A model generated the notes under the pieces. The model was given only the letters and a program-made list of their open reading frames with translations, was not told the DNA's origin and did no database searches. Shown in pieces: positions 35,657-47,439 of a stretch of DNA of 64,000 nucleotides. The DNA comes from Metallyticus violacea (Eukaryota > Arthropoda > Insecta > Mantodea > Metallyticidae): the NCBI GenBank assembly GCA_030762175.1, contig CM060831.1, forward strand, positions 75,067,001 to 75,131,000. The letters run 5' to 3'. The translations under genes were made by a program, and so were the position numbers. Within the stretch, counting starts at the first letter, position 1. Each line of letters begins with the position of its first letter.

Positions 35657-35975
35657 ATTTACAGAAGAAGAGAAATAATTTTCAACAGGATTCTGCAACT
35701 TCTCATAGATCAATGGAGTCCATGAATAAAATGAAGTGTTTGAAGATTGAGTGATTAGTGCTGGTGTATGCCATTCTCACTCGCCAGATTTACCTGTGGG
35801 GTTGCATAAAAGAGAGAGTTTATAAAACAATCTCTCACACATTGGCGGAACTAAAAGAAAATATCACAAATGAAATCAGAAACAGTGGCCGAACTTAAAC
35901 GTGTCAGTCAGAATATGCTTTCCTGATAATGCCTGCTTCGCCGAAGAAGCCGACATTGCCAGCATCTTCTAAGAG
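35395..35975 (+). pseudogene. IS630-like transposase relic, interrupted by poly-T
   Basis: One frame carries ARFYLNGRGSNQNIRYWCIE, HSHRVQEIPVYDRKVGVSCA, RVIGPIFYE and YRRDILSP. A run of 34 T (35,619-35,652) follows, then NNFQQDSATSHRSMESMN with the second catalytic Asp. Further on, in shifted frames, HSPDLP and an eroded WGCIKERVY-like region appear, and the C-terminus CFAEEAD lies near 35,940. Block order is correct for the DUF4817-type insect transposases. No terminal repeats were found. Confidence 0.78.
35619..35652 (+). repeat. Poly-T run of 34 bases
   Basis: An uninterrupted T run inside the transposase relic, at codons for consecutive Phe. It probably expanded from a short TTTTTT in the gene. 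Confidence 0.95.
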
Positions 35976-36439
35976 TTAAGATGTACAACTTAGCGAAGTT
36001 AAAAGTACGTTCTCGGGCAGCGAAGACATCCCAGCTGCCGAGAGTCAAAGGTGCGTTTGCCTGCGTTGTAAGACGTGACAACACTGTGTATGGGACCTAA
36101 TCTGAAACGGAGGCGAGAACCCGATAGCGCGTCTAACTATATCTTCCTTGAAAGGCTGCCGGGTGGAAACGCATTCAGGGAACAAGCTTTACCAATAACG
36201 ACAAAATCGCTGCCGACTCTTACTTCACGTGGAATGAGTACTGTGACAACCGTAAGATTGTAAATTGTTACAAATGAAAACATTTTTCCAACAGTATTTT
36301 TATGCAGAATTCACGAGTGAAAATAAATTATATTTGCTGCTTCTGATATATATATATATATATTGTTGAAATAAATCAAATTATAAAAGAATTAAATTAA
36401 ATTTTATTGCATGTTGAAACTGTTTTTGATTTTGGCCCC
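35976..36439. other. No gene seen
   Basis: A GC-richer patch (35,990-36,260) with a 62-codon frame of no known family, followed by a short TA run near 36,348. Confidence 0.5.
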
Positions 36440-37690
36440 ATGGTTGGTCGACAATTTGAAACGGGAATTTTGAGTGTTTTCAATGCAATGGAAATGGAAT
36501 GGGATCTCAGGGTAACTTTGGACTATTTTTAATGACTTAAAGTCATTGGGGGGGGGGAAGGAAATTGTTCACTGTATTAATAAAGTCCGGCACTGGTTGA
36601 ACATCTAATTTATTTTACAACTTGGCAGGTTACTTCCTGATTGCTCGTAGCTGACCTCACTACTCACTTAGACTGACTTTAGGATCACCTTAGAATGACT
36701 TAGAATCCTTCGACCGCTTTAAAATGACTTAGACTGCCTGTTTCCGTATATCTAATGAGTGAATCCTCTCGTGTCTCTCTGCTGCTACTGCCCCGTATCT
36801 CTAGTGTCTCTTTCGTATCTCTAGTATCTCTATCGTGTGTCTCTGACTTCTATCCTCCAGTTTTCTACCACATCGCCACGCCTCTCGCTAAATTAAATTC
36901 CCTGATATATTATCCTATTTCCTTGTTATATGTTCATCATTGGCATCTAAAAAATATTTATTTGTAACTAAGTTCTCCTTATTCGTTGACTTTTATCCGA
37001 TGACCATTGGGTAGAAATATTCTCTCCCTCCTGATCTACAATATCTTCCCACGAACCTGAATTTTCCAAGAACAGCTTGTCATACATTCCGGCACTTTGC
37101 TTACATGCTGATTTCTATTGAAATATTTTTTGCCTTTAGTTATAGATTTCAAAATATTTTCAGATTAAACAGACGTAGTTATGGGCGGTTTTTAATACGT
37201 TGTTCACCCGGCTTTACCGAAATAAAACATTTTCGTCTCCGTTCTGACATTTTCATTTTCTCTTAAATTATTGCTACGTCTGACTGTTCAAATGCTGTCC
37301 CGTTACGGTCGCATGTTTTTTTATTTTGAACTCCTAAGTATTTCTTGGGCAGAAGTTTCGTGACCTAACAAAAGATAGTTTACCCTTTCTTCAGCCTTGT
37401 CTAAGGAGTGGTCAGTGGACGAGGTGTCAGGTATACATCTCTGTCTCTTTCTCGCACCTTTTACCACAAAATGTATACAAAAGCCTTTTGTAAGATACAA
37501 TCGCCTGTCAATTGACATACACATAAGTACAAGTTACAAATTATTTCAATTCCTGTTATACCTATTTCTAAATGATTTCATTATACATATACATAATAAT
37601 TATCCTTATCAAGTCTAATACCTGTAGAAATATAACTCTGCGGCCTTAAGTTATAAAATTAATATAGGCAGCCTTATTTCCTTCTTCAAT
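36440..37690 (+). mobile_element. LTR-like interspersed repeat, family A, copy 2
   Basis: Matches 6376-7424 over most of its length. Its first 150 bp also match about 9480-9600, so it bridges the two repeat groups and shows they are one family. It includes TTTTTAATGACTTAAAGTCATT (an inverted motif) and an array of GACTTAGACTG/GACTTAGAATC words. Its right end is the same as copy 1 (AATATAGGCAGCCTTATTTC). Confidence 0.68.
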
Positions 37691-37952
37691 GTCTTTCCAG
37701 AATAATTTAAGTTACGTAGCAAATTATGCACAGATTTAGGGAGCAGTATAAAGCATAGGTTAAAAGACATTAAAGAATTTAAAAGCCATAGTCCAAAGTG
37801 ATGTCAAATAAATGGGCAAACTGATTTAACTATATTGGTTACCGTCCTTATGTTATGGAAGGGGAGATTTATATAAGCTCAACAAATAAAATATATGCAG
37901 AGTAAAGTAAAATAAAATAACATAAAAGGAATAAGTTGAAAATGTGTTGATA

Positions 37953-37986
<34 letters not shown>
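37953..37986. repeat. (TA)n microsatellite
   Basis: A TA run near the right side of the family A copy. Confidence 0.95.
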
Positions 37987-37988
<2 letters not shown>

Positions 37989-38455
37989 TATAAAATGGTA
38001 AAGACTGTCAAAAGGAGTTGAAACAATTTAGTTTAATTTTTAGAAAAACGAATTATAACTATCTTAAATTAGCAAAGAGAGTAATTAGATACATAACAGG
38101 ATTAGAAAAACTGCATACATACATACATTTAAACTACAAAGCAGGTATTAGGGAGCTTACTGATAAATTATTCATGAAACGTATTGAATAAGATGTCTAT
38201 AGGAAAGACAGAAGAGATTAAGAATGCGCATGGAATTTTAGGCATCAGAACCTTCCTGCAAAGAGTACCAGGTTATATTAAGAACATCAAACTAATCACA
38301 GTGAATATCTTTTCAATACAGAACTATTTAAACTTAAATTATTTAATTATTTTAGAATTAAAAATTTAGAATCAAAAACGCTGTTTTACGCTCTACCTAT
38401 GTGGCTAATTTTACAATCAGAGAACGTAGGTTTCCATGGCCGAAGTCATAGATGT

Positions 38456-38631
38456 AGCTGCAATTTTCTTCCGGGCTATTGTGCCGTGGTTGGCTGGAGA
38501 TGAGAATTCCAGATGTTTCGTCCGCAACTACAGCGGATATCTTCAGTGGCGTGGATGAAACGTGGACCTAACGTCTGCAATTCTCATCTCCGGCAGACCA
38601 CGGCACAACAGCCCGGAAGAAATTTGCAGTT
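38456..38631. mobile_element. Foldback element with long imperfect inverted repeats
   Basis: The left arm AGCTGCAATTTTCTTCCGGG... and right arm ...CCCGGAAGAAATTTGCAGTT are complementary. They run through CCGTGGT, GAGATGAGAATT and GTTTCGTCC motifs to a central loop around GCAACTACAGCGGATATC. The pairing is broken by a bulge near the middle. It has no coding capacity; most likely a MITE. Confidence 0.75.
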
Positions 38632-38974
38632 ATAAATAATTGTACGTTTTTGGAATAAACATCACTTGTAATGCTATGCATTTTCCAAATCACTCCCTTT
38701 ACTGTATTACCACAAAATGTTTCTTATAAGCAGAGAACAAATTTTAAGCTGCAAAATATGTTGAAAAGGGAGAAAGGGCACTGAAAATTTATAGGAATGT
38801 TTAAAAAAAAAAAGTTGCTCATAATATACCAACATTGTAACAAATAACTAAAAAATAACCATTGTTTAGGAAGTAAACGTGGCGTTTACTGGGTTTTAAC
38901 CAATTTGCTGCACTGAAAATTTATTACGAAAGAAATAATTATACGTTATTGAAATAAACTTCAATTTAAATGTA

Positions 38975-40242
38975 CGAGGATAGGTACATAAGTTTCCGGC
39001 CTCGCCGATACGGATTATTGCCTTCACAAAAGTCTGTGAACCTGTCATACCTCATCTGTTAAGTAAATAATTGCAGCTGTAACTTCCGCTTCGCTGTGTT
39101 CAGTTGTTCAGATATAGTTGCATATGCTATGTGTAGAAGATTGTGACAAGTTCAGAATAGATTTACGAGCTGTTATTGAGTTCTTCACAAAAGGACTTCC
39201 TTCAAATGAATTTAAACAGCGATTGGACGATGCATGGGGAAGCATCCCCCTCGTTTTCTACCGTAAAAGAACTGGCCATACTTTTTCGAATGGGTCGAGA
39301 AAGCATTGAAGACGAAGAGCATACAGGTCGGCCCTTGTAGATGCTCACTCCTGAAAACATCGCTCTTGTGGAAGGAGAAATTATGGAAGATCTGTGGCTG
39401 AAAGCTATAGAAATAGCAGTAAGGATGGGCCTTTCCAAAACAACAGTCCTTCGAATTATTCATGAACATTTAAACATGAATAAGATTAGTGCAAGATGGG
39501 TGCCTAGACTTCTTTCCTCAAAGCGGCAACGAGTCATCTTTTGTGAGGCATTTTTGGAGCTCTGTCATGGCAACGAGAGAGAAGTTCTGCAAACCATTGT
39601 TACAGGTTACAGGTGAAACTATGGTCCTCTATTATGATCCTTTGTCCAAAAGAGAATCAATGGAATGCTGTAAACCTGACGAAGCACCACCATTAAAGGC
39701 CAAGATCACTCAGGCAACCAAGGAGGATCATGTCCACAATCTTTTGGGGCTGTGACTCTTCATTGATTTCAAGGAGAGGAACATCATAGTAAATGGGGCG
39801 TATTATGCTGGCCTACTGCACAGACTACGTGCTTCCATTAAAGAGAAAAGGCGAGGTAAGCGGAGTGGTAGTGTGCGCCTTGTTCATGACAACGCGTCTG
39901 TGCACACAGCTCTTTTTGTAAAGGAAGCCGTGAAGAAATGTGGCTTCAAGGAGATTGATCATTCCACAGCCCAGATCTAGCTTCCAGTGACAATTTCCTG
40001 TTCCAAAACTCAAGAGGGACCTTCGAGGAAGGAAGTTAATTGTGACGAAGAAGTGGTGGATGCTGTTTGTGTCTATTTTGCAGACAAGACTGCTGACTAT
40101 TTTTTGGGAGATTGAAATGTGAATTCCAAGATGTGAGGAGTGTATTGCAATAAAGGGTAACTAGATTGATAAGTGAAATATAGTATTTGTCTTTATCATA
40201 CCTAGAAAATGGTTAGACCGGAAAATTATGAACCTACCCTCG
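38975..40242 (+). mobile_element. Full-length mariner element with terminal inverted repeats and TA duplication
   Basis: The left end reads CGAGGATAGGTACATAAGTTTCCGG and the right end is its imperfect reverse complement ending CCTACCCTCG. Both are flanked by TA (38,973-38,974 and 40,243-40,244), the standard mariner target duplication. The 1268-bp length is typical of mariners. It encodes a broken transposase (separate entry). Confidence 0.92.
39124..40110 (+). pseudogene. Mariner transposase, nearly full length, frameshifted
   Basis: The DD34D mariner transposase would cut and join at TA sites. Blocks in order: FRIDLRAVIEFFTKGLPSNE (paired HTH N-terminus), TPENIALVEGEIMEDLWLKA, AIEIAVRMGLSKTTVLRIIH, then SARWVPRLLSSKRQRVIFCE, PLSKRESMECCKPDEAPP, then LVHDNASVHTALFVKEAVKK with the second Asp, and a last block read in a shifted frame. 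An indel near 39,605 destroys the first catalytic Asp region, and further shifts lie near 39,330, 39,755 and 39,965. It cannot make an active enzyme. Confidence 0.9.
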
Positions 40243-41721
40243 TACATTACTTTTCCAAACCATTTCTTTTACTGTATACAACAAAACAACAAAATATGTG
40301 CTTATAACCAGAGAACGAATTTTAATGTGCAAATTTATTGTTTAAAAGGTTAAAAAAGCGCTGAACATTTATAGAAAAGGTTAAAAATAAATGCTAATAA
40401 TATACCTTTATTCAAGTCTAAATCACTTACATTAATGCTCATTATTCAAAATTATAGCAAATAACTTAAAAATAACCAATGTTATGAAATAAACGTGACA
40501 TTAATATGATTTCAATCAATTTGTTACAATGAATTATGCACAACATTTCTATGATTTCGAATGTAAGTCTTGGCTTTCTGAGCTCAGGCGATCCTTATAT
40601 GATAAAGAGAAACTCAGGTCAATCTAGATTGGTATTATTATCATTCTCATTATAATTATTATTATTAACAATAATAATTATAATAATTTATGGTAATGCC
40701 AATATAATGTCTTCTCTTTCGCACTACTAGTATACATATAGTAAGTGCATGTTACAATGTTACAATGTTGATAAAAATTTTATCGGGCTATTTAAAAGTA
40801 AATCCATTACAAAGTAGATCGAATTAGACCAGAAGTAGATCTCGGCGAGGACAATGATCTTTCACATATTTGCAGAAAAAAAAATATTTGTCAATCGTGC
40901 CTTCCTCCTGTAGCCACTGGAATGACGCTACTATGCAGGTGATCGCTTCCGCTCTGAATATAGGAAAGCAGCTGCGATTACGTTGAACGATTAATTTACG
41001 GGAATGTAATTAATATTTGATACCGGTATTCACTTCCTAATATAGTTTCTTTCTATATTTGTAACCAATTGTTAACCGTTTACGTAACCATTCAATAAAA
41101 CGAAATAATTGAGAAACATTCTCAGTTAATAACTTAGATGCATACAATAAAAATAAAATAATTTAATTTTTAAATATATTCATAGACATGATCGCATGCT
41201 ATGTGTAAAAGTGCAAGCTGCAAGTGAACAATCAACCACTATGTGTCGAACTCTAAAACATGTGAGCGTGCTTAGTCTCCAAACACTCTTCACAAGGTTA
41301 ATCAGCACATATTTCCAAACGTTCCCAATGGCAATGAGTAATTATTGGTATTTGAGTAATAAAGCTATTAAAAATATGCAATTTGTTTGAATATGTTTCC
41401 AAGGTCTAAAATGCATTAAGTTCTTTTATCTTTCTCTATATCATCTCGTTTACTATGGCATCTATACTCTTTCCTCCCGATATACCTTTCACTTCATATG
41501 AAATGAACTTATTGCCATTGTTGGAAACATTTACAGCAGATTCTGTAGTAAAAAGTCTCAAGGCTACTAAAACATTTATTTTCCACACTGTGTGCAACAA
41601 TTGAACGGAACTGTTTACCGGCATAACTTTGTCTATTGGTGTGCAAACAATCCATATGTTATTTTGGAAAAGGCTGTTAATTTACCTGGAATTAATGTTT
41701 GGTATGAGTTGTCCTCTAATC
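40243..41721. other. No gene seen
   Basis: AT-rich DNA with an ATT/AAT patch near 40,630-40,690 that is partly self-complementary. No coding domain. Confidence 0.55.
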
Positions 41722-42005
41722 GATCCTGGTGGTGTAATGGTAACCATACTTGGTTTCTGAACCCAAGATCGCGGGTTCAAACCCGGACAGGATCAATTGA
41801 TTTTTTCGCGCGTAAAAATCCTAAATATGGCTTCCTTCGGAAGGGAAGTAAAGCCGTAGGTCCGGTGTCGTACATTTACGGCACGAAAAAGAACCTCAAG
41901 CCTGAAAAAAGAGGCCTCTGAGCAAAATTTGCCGGCTGTTTCACATCCTGAACTGAATGGTACGCTGATGACCTGAGATGTTAAAGAGCGTCCTTAAAAA
42001 AAATC
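41722..42005 (+). mobile_element. SINE A copy 5
   Basis: The head GATCCTGGTGGTGTAATGGT and GCGGGTTCAAACCCGG (B box) are well preserved. The body carries CTTCGGAAGGGAAGTAAAGC and GAGGCCTCTGAGCAAAATTT. Among the best-preserved copies. Confidence 0.9.
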
Positions 42006-43664
42006 AATCAAATCAAATCTAGGGATCTAATTGGGCCATTCCTTTTTCAATTTTTCTTGGATGTCACTTTCACAGACAAAAGGCGCTATACACAAATAAA
42101 ATACAAATATTAAATTAAAAATGCATTCATTGATTCATATAGCATAATACTAGAGAAAGGCCTTATAACTACCATTGACTTATTCATTTCGGGAAAATTA
42201 AATATTTCAGTAGAAACATTGGCAGCGATTAACCTGTGTTTTATAGTTCGCTGCAAAGTTTTATACAAATTACTTTCATTGTTAGCAGATAAGTGGCAGG
42301 AAAGTCGAACATCGCAGAAGAAAACTGCTCTGTGTCGCGTATCAAGAATCGGAAATAAGGGTCTCCCGTATCTAGTGTACCAAAGTGTTGTACCCTTGGG
42401 AAAGAATACCTTCCCTGCACTAATCGCATTTAAAATACCTAACCGGGCCGCTTCTTTGTAGAGAAGCTTCTTTCTTTGAAGTCTGAAGTAATTTGCGGCG
42501 AAGAGAGAGCCTAACAGGGATGCATATTGTGTGTGTGTGTTTTTTTTACATAGAGGACGGGATAAATTTGATAGCTCTGCCATTATCTAATACAGGAAAT
42601 AGTACCTCATTTACACTTCAAAGACCCATTTTTCTACCTCGCTTCGCTTCGGTTTTTTTTTTTGGTAATATTTAAAGGGCAAAAGGTTTTTATGTTTATA
42701 TTTTTTTTATCCGGTAACTCTACCGTCATATTTTGAGGGTGTGGTGGGTATTGTTTAATATTGAAGATAGAAAGATCAAAAGACGAACTAAAGAAGACGC
42801 TATAGAAATACGATTAACTTTGAAAGGGGTACAAAAATTCAGCTGCTGAAGGAATCGGAGGTTGAAATGAAAACTGAACAGAATTGCTACGGTCCCCTAC
42901 TTCACCTTGAACTTTTATTTTGTGCAATGCAAGCTTTCTATTAAAAATAATTGCCACATTGTCTTTCTAAAATAATTTAATATAGATAATATAATTATAA
43001 ACCTAAAATGAACAATTTTAAACTGGCATTTGTGAAACTATAAGCCTGTACTTCGGCTCAGATATAGTTTCATGTTCATTTAGTTTAGTTTAGTTTAAAA
43101 AATAAGTCCTCTATGCTTGCTCAAAAGTACTTCCTGCCGACTCTGCTGATAAACGAATTAGCGAATCGTAAAAGTATTGTCGGCTTCCAACCAGAATGTT
43201 CTAAGCACCGTATTCTGAACAAAGTAATATGTTTAGAATCCAATGGTAGTGGATCTACTCTATCCAGGACTTTCTGGCACCGTCATTCAGGGCTTCTTTA
43301 AAACGTGTACACCTGTGGTTATATTTCGGTGTGACTCAGTCCAAATTATCAGCAGAATGGATTTGGTCAATTTCTTTAAACAATCGACTGGATCAGATAC
43401 GTTATTTCTTATCAGGATGGAACCCCTTCTCATTTTTATATATCTTCCTCAGCTTCAATAAAATACCTCAACTGTTAAGGCCTGCTCATCCAAATTTGAG
43501 ACATCGCACTTTAGATGTTTTTCTACAATTTGTATTTGAGAAAATGAGACATATTGGGATGTCGTATTCCATAAAAAAAATTGAATATTACATAAACACT
43601 ACTTCTCGTTTGTTCTTTTAAACTTCCGAACAAAGTACTGCGCTTTTTTATTATTATTATTTTT
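42006..43664. other. No gene recognised; unexplained 157-codon frame
   Basis: The minus-strand frame at 42,110-42,583 is the longest non-repeat frame outside the transposons. Its translation has no motif I recognise, and an 80-codon frame overlaps it on the other strand. A GT/T run lies near 42,530. Probably chance, but it deserves a search. Confidence 0.4.
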
Positions 43665-43938
43665 GAACGTTGTTTAACGCCCGTTTTTATTACTGAGGCA
43701 CCACAAGCGATGACCATTCATGATACATGAAATGAAATGATATATTGTGAAAGGATTTTTTTAAGATAGGATACTTCCCAGGCCTAAGTTTAGGATACTT
43801 CCCCGGCATTTGCCATTTATGACTGAGGAAAAGCTGGAAAAAAAAAACCTCAGTCAGGGAAGACGGTCCAGGCGGGATTCAAACCGCAGACCTCCCTCTC
43901 ACGAGTCCGTGCCTTAACGACCTCGGCCACCCGTGGCG
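43665..43938 (-). mobile_element. SINE B copy 2
   Basis: Minus-strand head GCCACGGGTGGCCGAGGTCG, B-box region GGTTTGAATCCCGCC, and a body through AAATGGCAAATGCCGGGG to a tail with AACGGGCGTTAAAC. Matches the 48,309 copy. Confidence 0.85.
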
Positions 43939-44504
43939 GTACAACGCCTTTGAGGACACTTTAAGAAATCAATGTAAAGTAGCCAGAACAGAAAGCAGTT
44001 TGCAGCATTTGTGTTCTGTTTCTTTTAGTCGTGCTGTATCCATCAAGCGCAATTAGCAAAACTCATACCATTGCTACTTCCCGTTGAATATTCACTGTAT
44101 GTAAGCTTTAAATAGTTATTTATACGTTTTAATCATTTTGTCTGACCTCTGCTTATAGCCTTCCATTTTTAGCTGTGTTTAATTAATATTTGACTATGTT
44201 GGCAATGATTTCCAGTCAGCTGGGAATCGTTCTATAAACTAATACAATTAGGTGTTGGTAAATGATAGAGGAAAATATGTTTCATGTGCGAGAGTTAATT
44301 TTATCATCTGAAATTGGCAACATAATGCAAATCAATGAAAGTATCTGCTTGTTTAAGATGAGAATGTAAATTCAAAACAGTTTATGATATTTACTGGAAG
44401 ATTCTTAACAGTAGAATTTAGATTGTTTGGAATTTTATTTCAGCAAGGAAACCCATAAATAAAATAATATAATCAACAAGGAAATCTGGTACCGATAATA
44501 TATA
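43939..44504. other. No gene seen
   Basis: AT-rich DNA between a SINE and a transposon. Confidence 0.55.
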
Positions 44505-45172
44505 CCGAGGGTGCCAAAATATATACACACTTTCACAGTAGATATATATTAATATATTTAAAAATTAGACCGAAAAACCAAATGTAATGTGCAGTATGAT
44601 GTTCTGTAAACAGATGTGACTCACATACATTATGATAGCGTTATTACGTGACAGCTAAATCAACACATGAAACCAAAATTATCGTATGATGTTCTGTATA
44701 CAGATGTGATTAACAGTACGTTATGCTAGCGTTGCTACAACAAAATGGAGTCAAGATTATCGTTTGAACCACGGAAAGAAAATTGGAACAATCCAAGGCA
44801 CTGGATAGGGCGAGGAGGTCCAATTGAGTAGCCACCGCGTTCTCCGGATATAATTCCGTTGAACTTCTACCTATGGGGAACTCTTAAGGATGTTGTATAC
44901 CGTAGAAAACCAGCTGTACTGGCAGCACTTCGGGAAGAATTTGAAACGGCGTGTGCTGCAATCACTGAGGACACTTTCGTAAACGTTGCTCAATCAGTAG
45001 TTCAACGTACTCAGAAGTATATCGACGCCGATGATGGGCATTTTGAGAAAATGCTGTAATTGTAAAAGTCTAAGATGATTAGTGCTCATCACTTTCTATG
45101 AATTCAGTTTTGTTATGTTAACACAGTTTTTCTTTGCTTGAAGTGTACATACACTTTTTGGCACTCTCTGTG
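44505..45172 (+). mobile_element. Internally deleted IS630-like DNA transposon
   Basis: The ends are imperfect inverted repeats: GAGGGTGCCAAAATATATAC on the left and, reversed, AGAGTGCCAAAAAGTGTATG on the right. Both lie next to TATA sequence, as expected for TA-targeted elements. Only the end of the transposase remains between them, so this is a deletion derivative that would depend on a full-length helper. Confidence 0.75.
44808..45059 (+). pseudogene. C-terminal piece of an IS630-like transposase
   Basis: GGPIE, then a stop, then PPRSPDIIPLNFYLWGTLKD (the last catalytic block), and ALREEFETACAAITEDTFVN and FEKML to a normal-looking stop. The N-terminal HTH and the first two catalytic blocks are deleted. 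Confidence 0.8.
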
Positions 45173-46382
45173 TATATAGAGAGCGTTCCTTATACTGCCG
45201 GGCCGTGGTTTGCGTGCTCCGCCCACTGTCTATTAACCTTGGGGTTTTCCGTTCTAAAACACCCGTTACTTATTAATGGGTGATAGTAACATGCACTATA
45301 ATGACAACTAACCTTGTTATAAGTGACATTAAAAGTGATGTCCATCTGCAATCAGACATTCCTGGCATCTTCAGATGAAACTTCTATTTCTATTCACAAG
45401 TTCTTCTTACGTAATGTTCATAATTCCTGTTCTTATATTGTCCTTAAGTTCGTCTATGGTGTGGGGATTGTTTCTATTTAAATGAAACTATGCCTTATCT
45501 GAGAATGTGGGTCAATAGTACCATCAACGTATTTTGTAAAAACCATTTACAGAAATTTACTCGTTTTCTTCATCACGATGTTATATTTCATTAACTATAG
45601 TCACTCTGTAGGATTTCAATTTTAAAAGTTCAGCAGTTCTATGAACAAAAGTTTTTGAAATACCCTCTTGCTGTGCAACACATCTTGGAGACTTCTTTAG
45701 AGAGCGTTCGAAAGATGCACCAATTTTGTAAATGTTTCCCTCCGTTAAAACATTTTTTTTCTCTTCTTCGGTTATCGTTTAGCTATCCCGTTATACTAAA
45801 CTTATTGACCAGACATCTAACAGTTTCTCTACCTGAAACTGGAATACCAGGAAATTTCTTCTAAAATTGTCTACACACCTGTCTACATGATTCATTTTTT
45901 ACACATAAACAGTTTTGCTCCAGTGTGAATAAGTGGACTAATATGCACAATCTAGCACACAGCACAGATATTTTGAATAAATATTCTCTTTGAGATGCTC
46001 AATGAACAAACTCTAGTATTTACAGCTGGAATAGAAGGCAGCAACTGACACAGTACAACACGGCTAATAAACGTGGCCTTGAGCGGGTCATTCACCACCA
46101 GCATAACTGGATTAATATCAAGGTCACTGCAGTGCGAGCGAAGTACGATCTATGGACCTGCTATAAACGGAACGCATATATATAACATGAGTCGATGAAA
46201 TCACTAATGCTTTGTCTAGTAAATTCAAACGCCTTTAAAGTTATGGATTTGCCCACGTCGTGCAAGAAGGTATTGGAATATTTTTCACGTATGATTAATG
46301 GAATTAGAGGAATTAAGAAGTTTTATAATCATATATAGGAATTTCTCTTCGCATAATCTGTTAATTGGATGATTTATTGATT
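45173..46382. other. No gene seen
   Basis: AT-rich DNA with no domain or RNA gene noticed. Confidence 0.55.
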
Positions 46383-46669
46383 TGCTTTATTTACGGACGC
46401 TCTTAAACATCTCAGGTCATCAGCGCCCCATTCAATTTAGGACGCGAAACGGCAGACAAATTTTGCTCAGAGGCCTCTTCTTTCAGGCTTGAGGTTCTTT
46501 TTCGTGCCGTAAATGTACGACACGGGACCCACGGCTTTACTTCCCTTCCGAAGGAAGCCATACTTACGATTTTTACGCCCGAAAAAATCCATCAATCCTG
46601 GCCGGGTTTGAACCCTCGAACTTGGGTTTAGAAGGCAAGTACGGTTGCCATTACACCACCAGAACCAAC
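46383..46669 (-). mobile_element. SINE A copy 6
   Basis: A nearly complete copy on the minus strand, from the TTTACGGACGCTC end through CTTTACTTCCCTTCCGAAGG to the tRNA-like head ending ATTACACCACCAGAACC. Confidence 0.9.
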
Positions 46670-47439
46670 TTAATTCGATGAGTGAACTATGTATGGACAT
46701 ATGAGTCAAATAAATACACCTTGTGGAATAGAATAATAATACGTATATCATGAAATACACAGAACATTATTTGTTATTTAGTGTTTTCTTTCACTGTTCC
46801 AACGACGCTGAGTGGTTTCAGACTCGAGGCCAACGTAGCAGTTCGGTAAACCCTCACTCGTTTAGCTTAAATGCTTTGAACGATAGATATAGCAGTTTAA
46901 GGAAACTGGGAAATGTGTTCACTGAATTGAGGAAAAACATCACATTTCTTGGCACACTTGATAGATCATGAAACAGTTCCATCAATATATAAGTATAATG
47001 TATATTTATGTAACCCAACCATCATAATTAGTAGTATAAAAGTTATTTTTGTTTGTGTTATAATCTATAACTCCAACGTAAGAATTGTAAACAGAGAAAG
47101 CCTTTGGTGTTTCCTTTGCAATAGCTGAAATAGTCAACAGGGCTTTAAAATCATAAAATGTAATGAAATGAGGGTAACCGAAGGTCATGTAGAGCCTCTA
47201 TATTTTTAAAGGGGCTTCCTGCTCAGCTTAAATAAACGGAAGGACTTTTAAACCTGCGGAGGGCGGCTTTGAACCCTACCGGTTGTGGTATTCCCAGTAT
47301 TTTAAATCTATCCAATAGTTACATATATACCAAAGCCTTCAAAAATTAGTAAATGGTATGCAGGCATGTGAAATTGAACTAGCCAATGGAAAACGTATGT
47401 TTGAATTTTTAAAGAAAGGCGCGAGGCTTGCGCGTACTT
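46670..47439. other. No gene seen
   Basis: Mostly AT-rich. A short tRNA-like scrap (GGCTTTGAACCCTACCGG near 47,266) may be the B box of an eroded SINE. Confidence 0.5.

Noticed and set aside
37990..38400. Possible LINE C-terminal fragment (LAKRVIRYITGL)
   Set aside because: Only one short resemblance to non-LTR element C-termini, with no second block; too weak to list.
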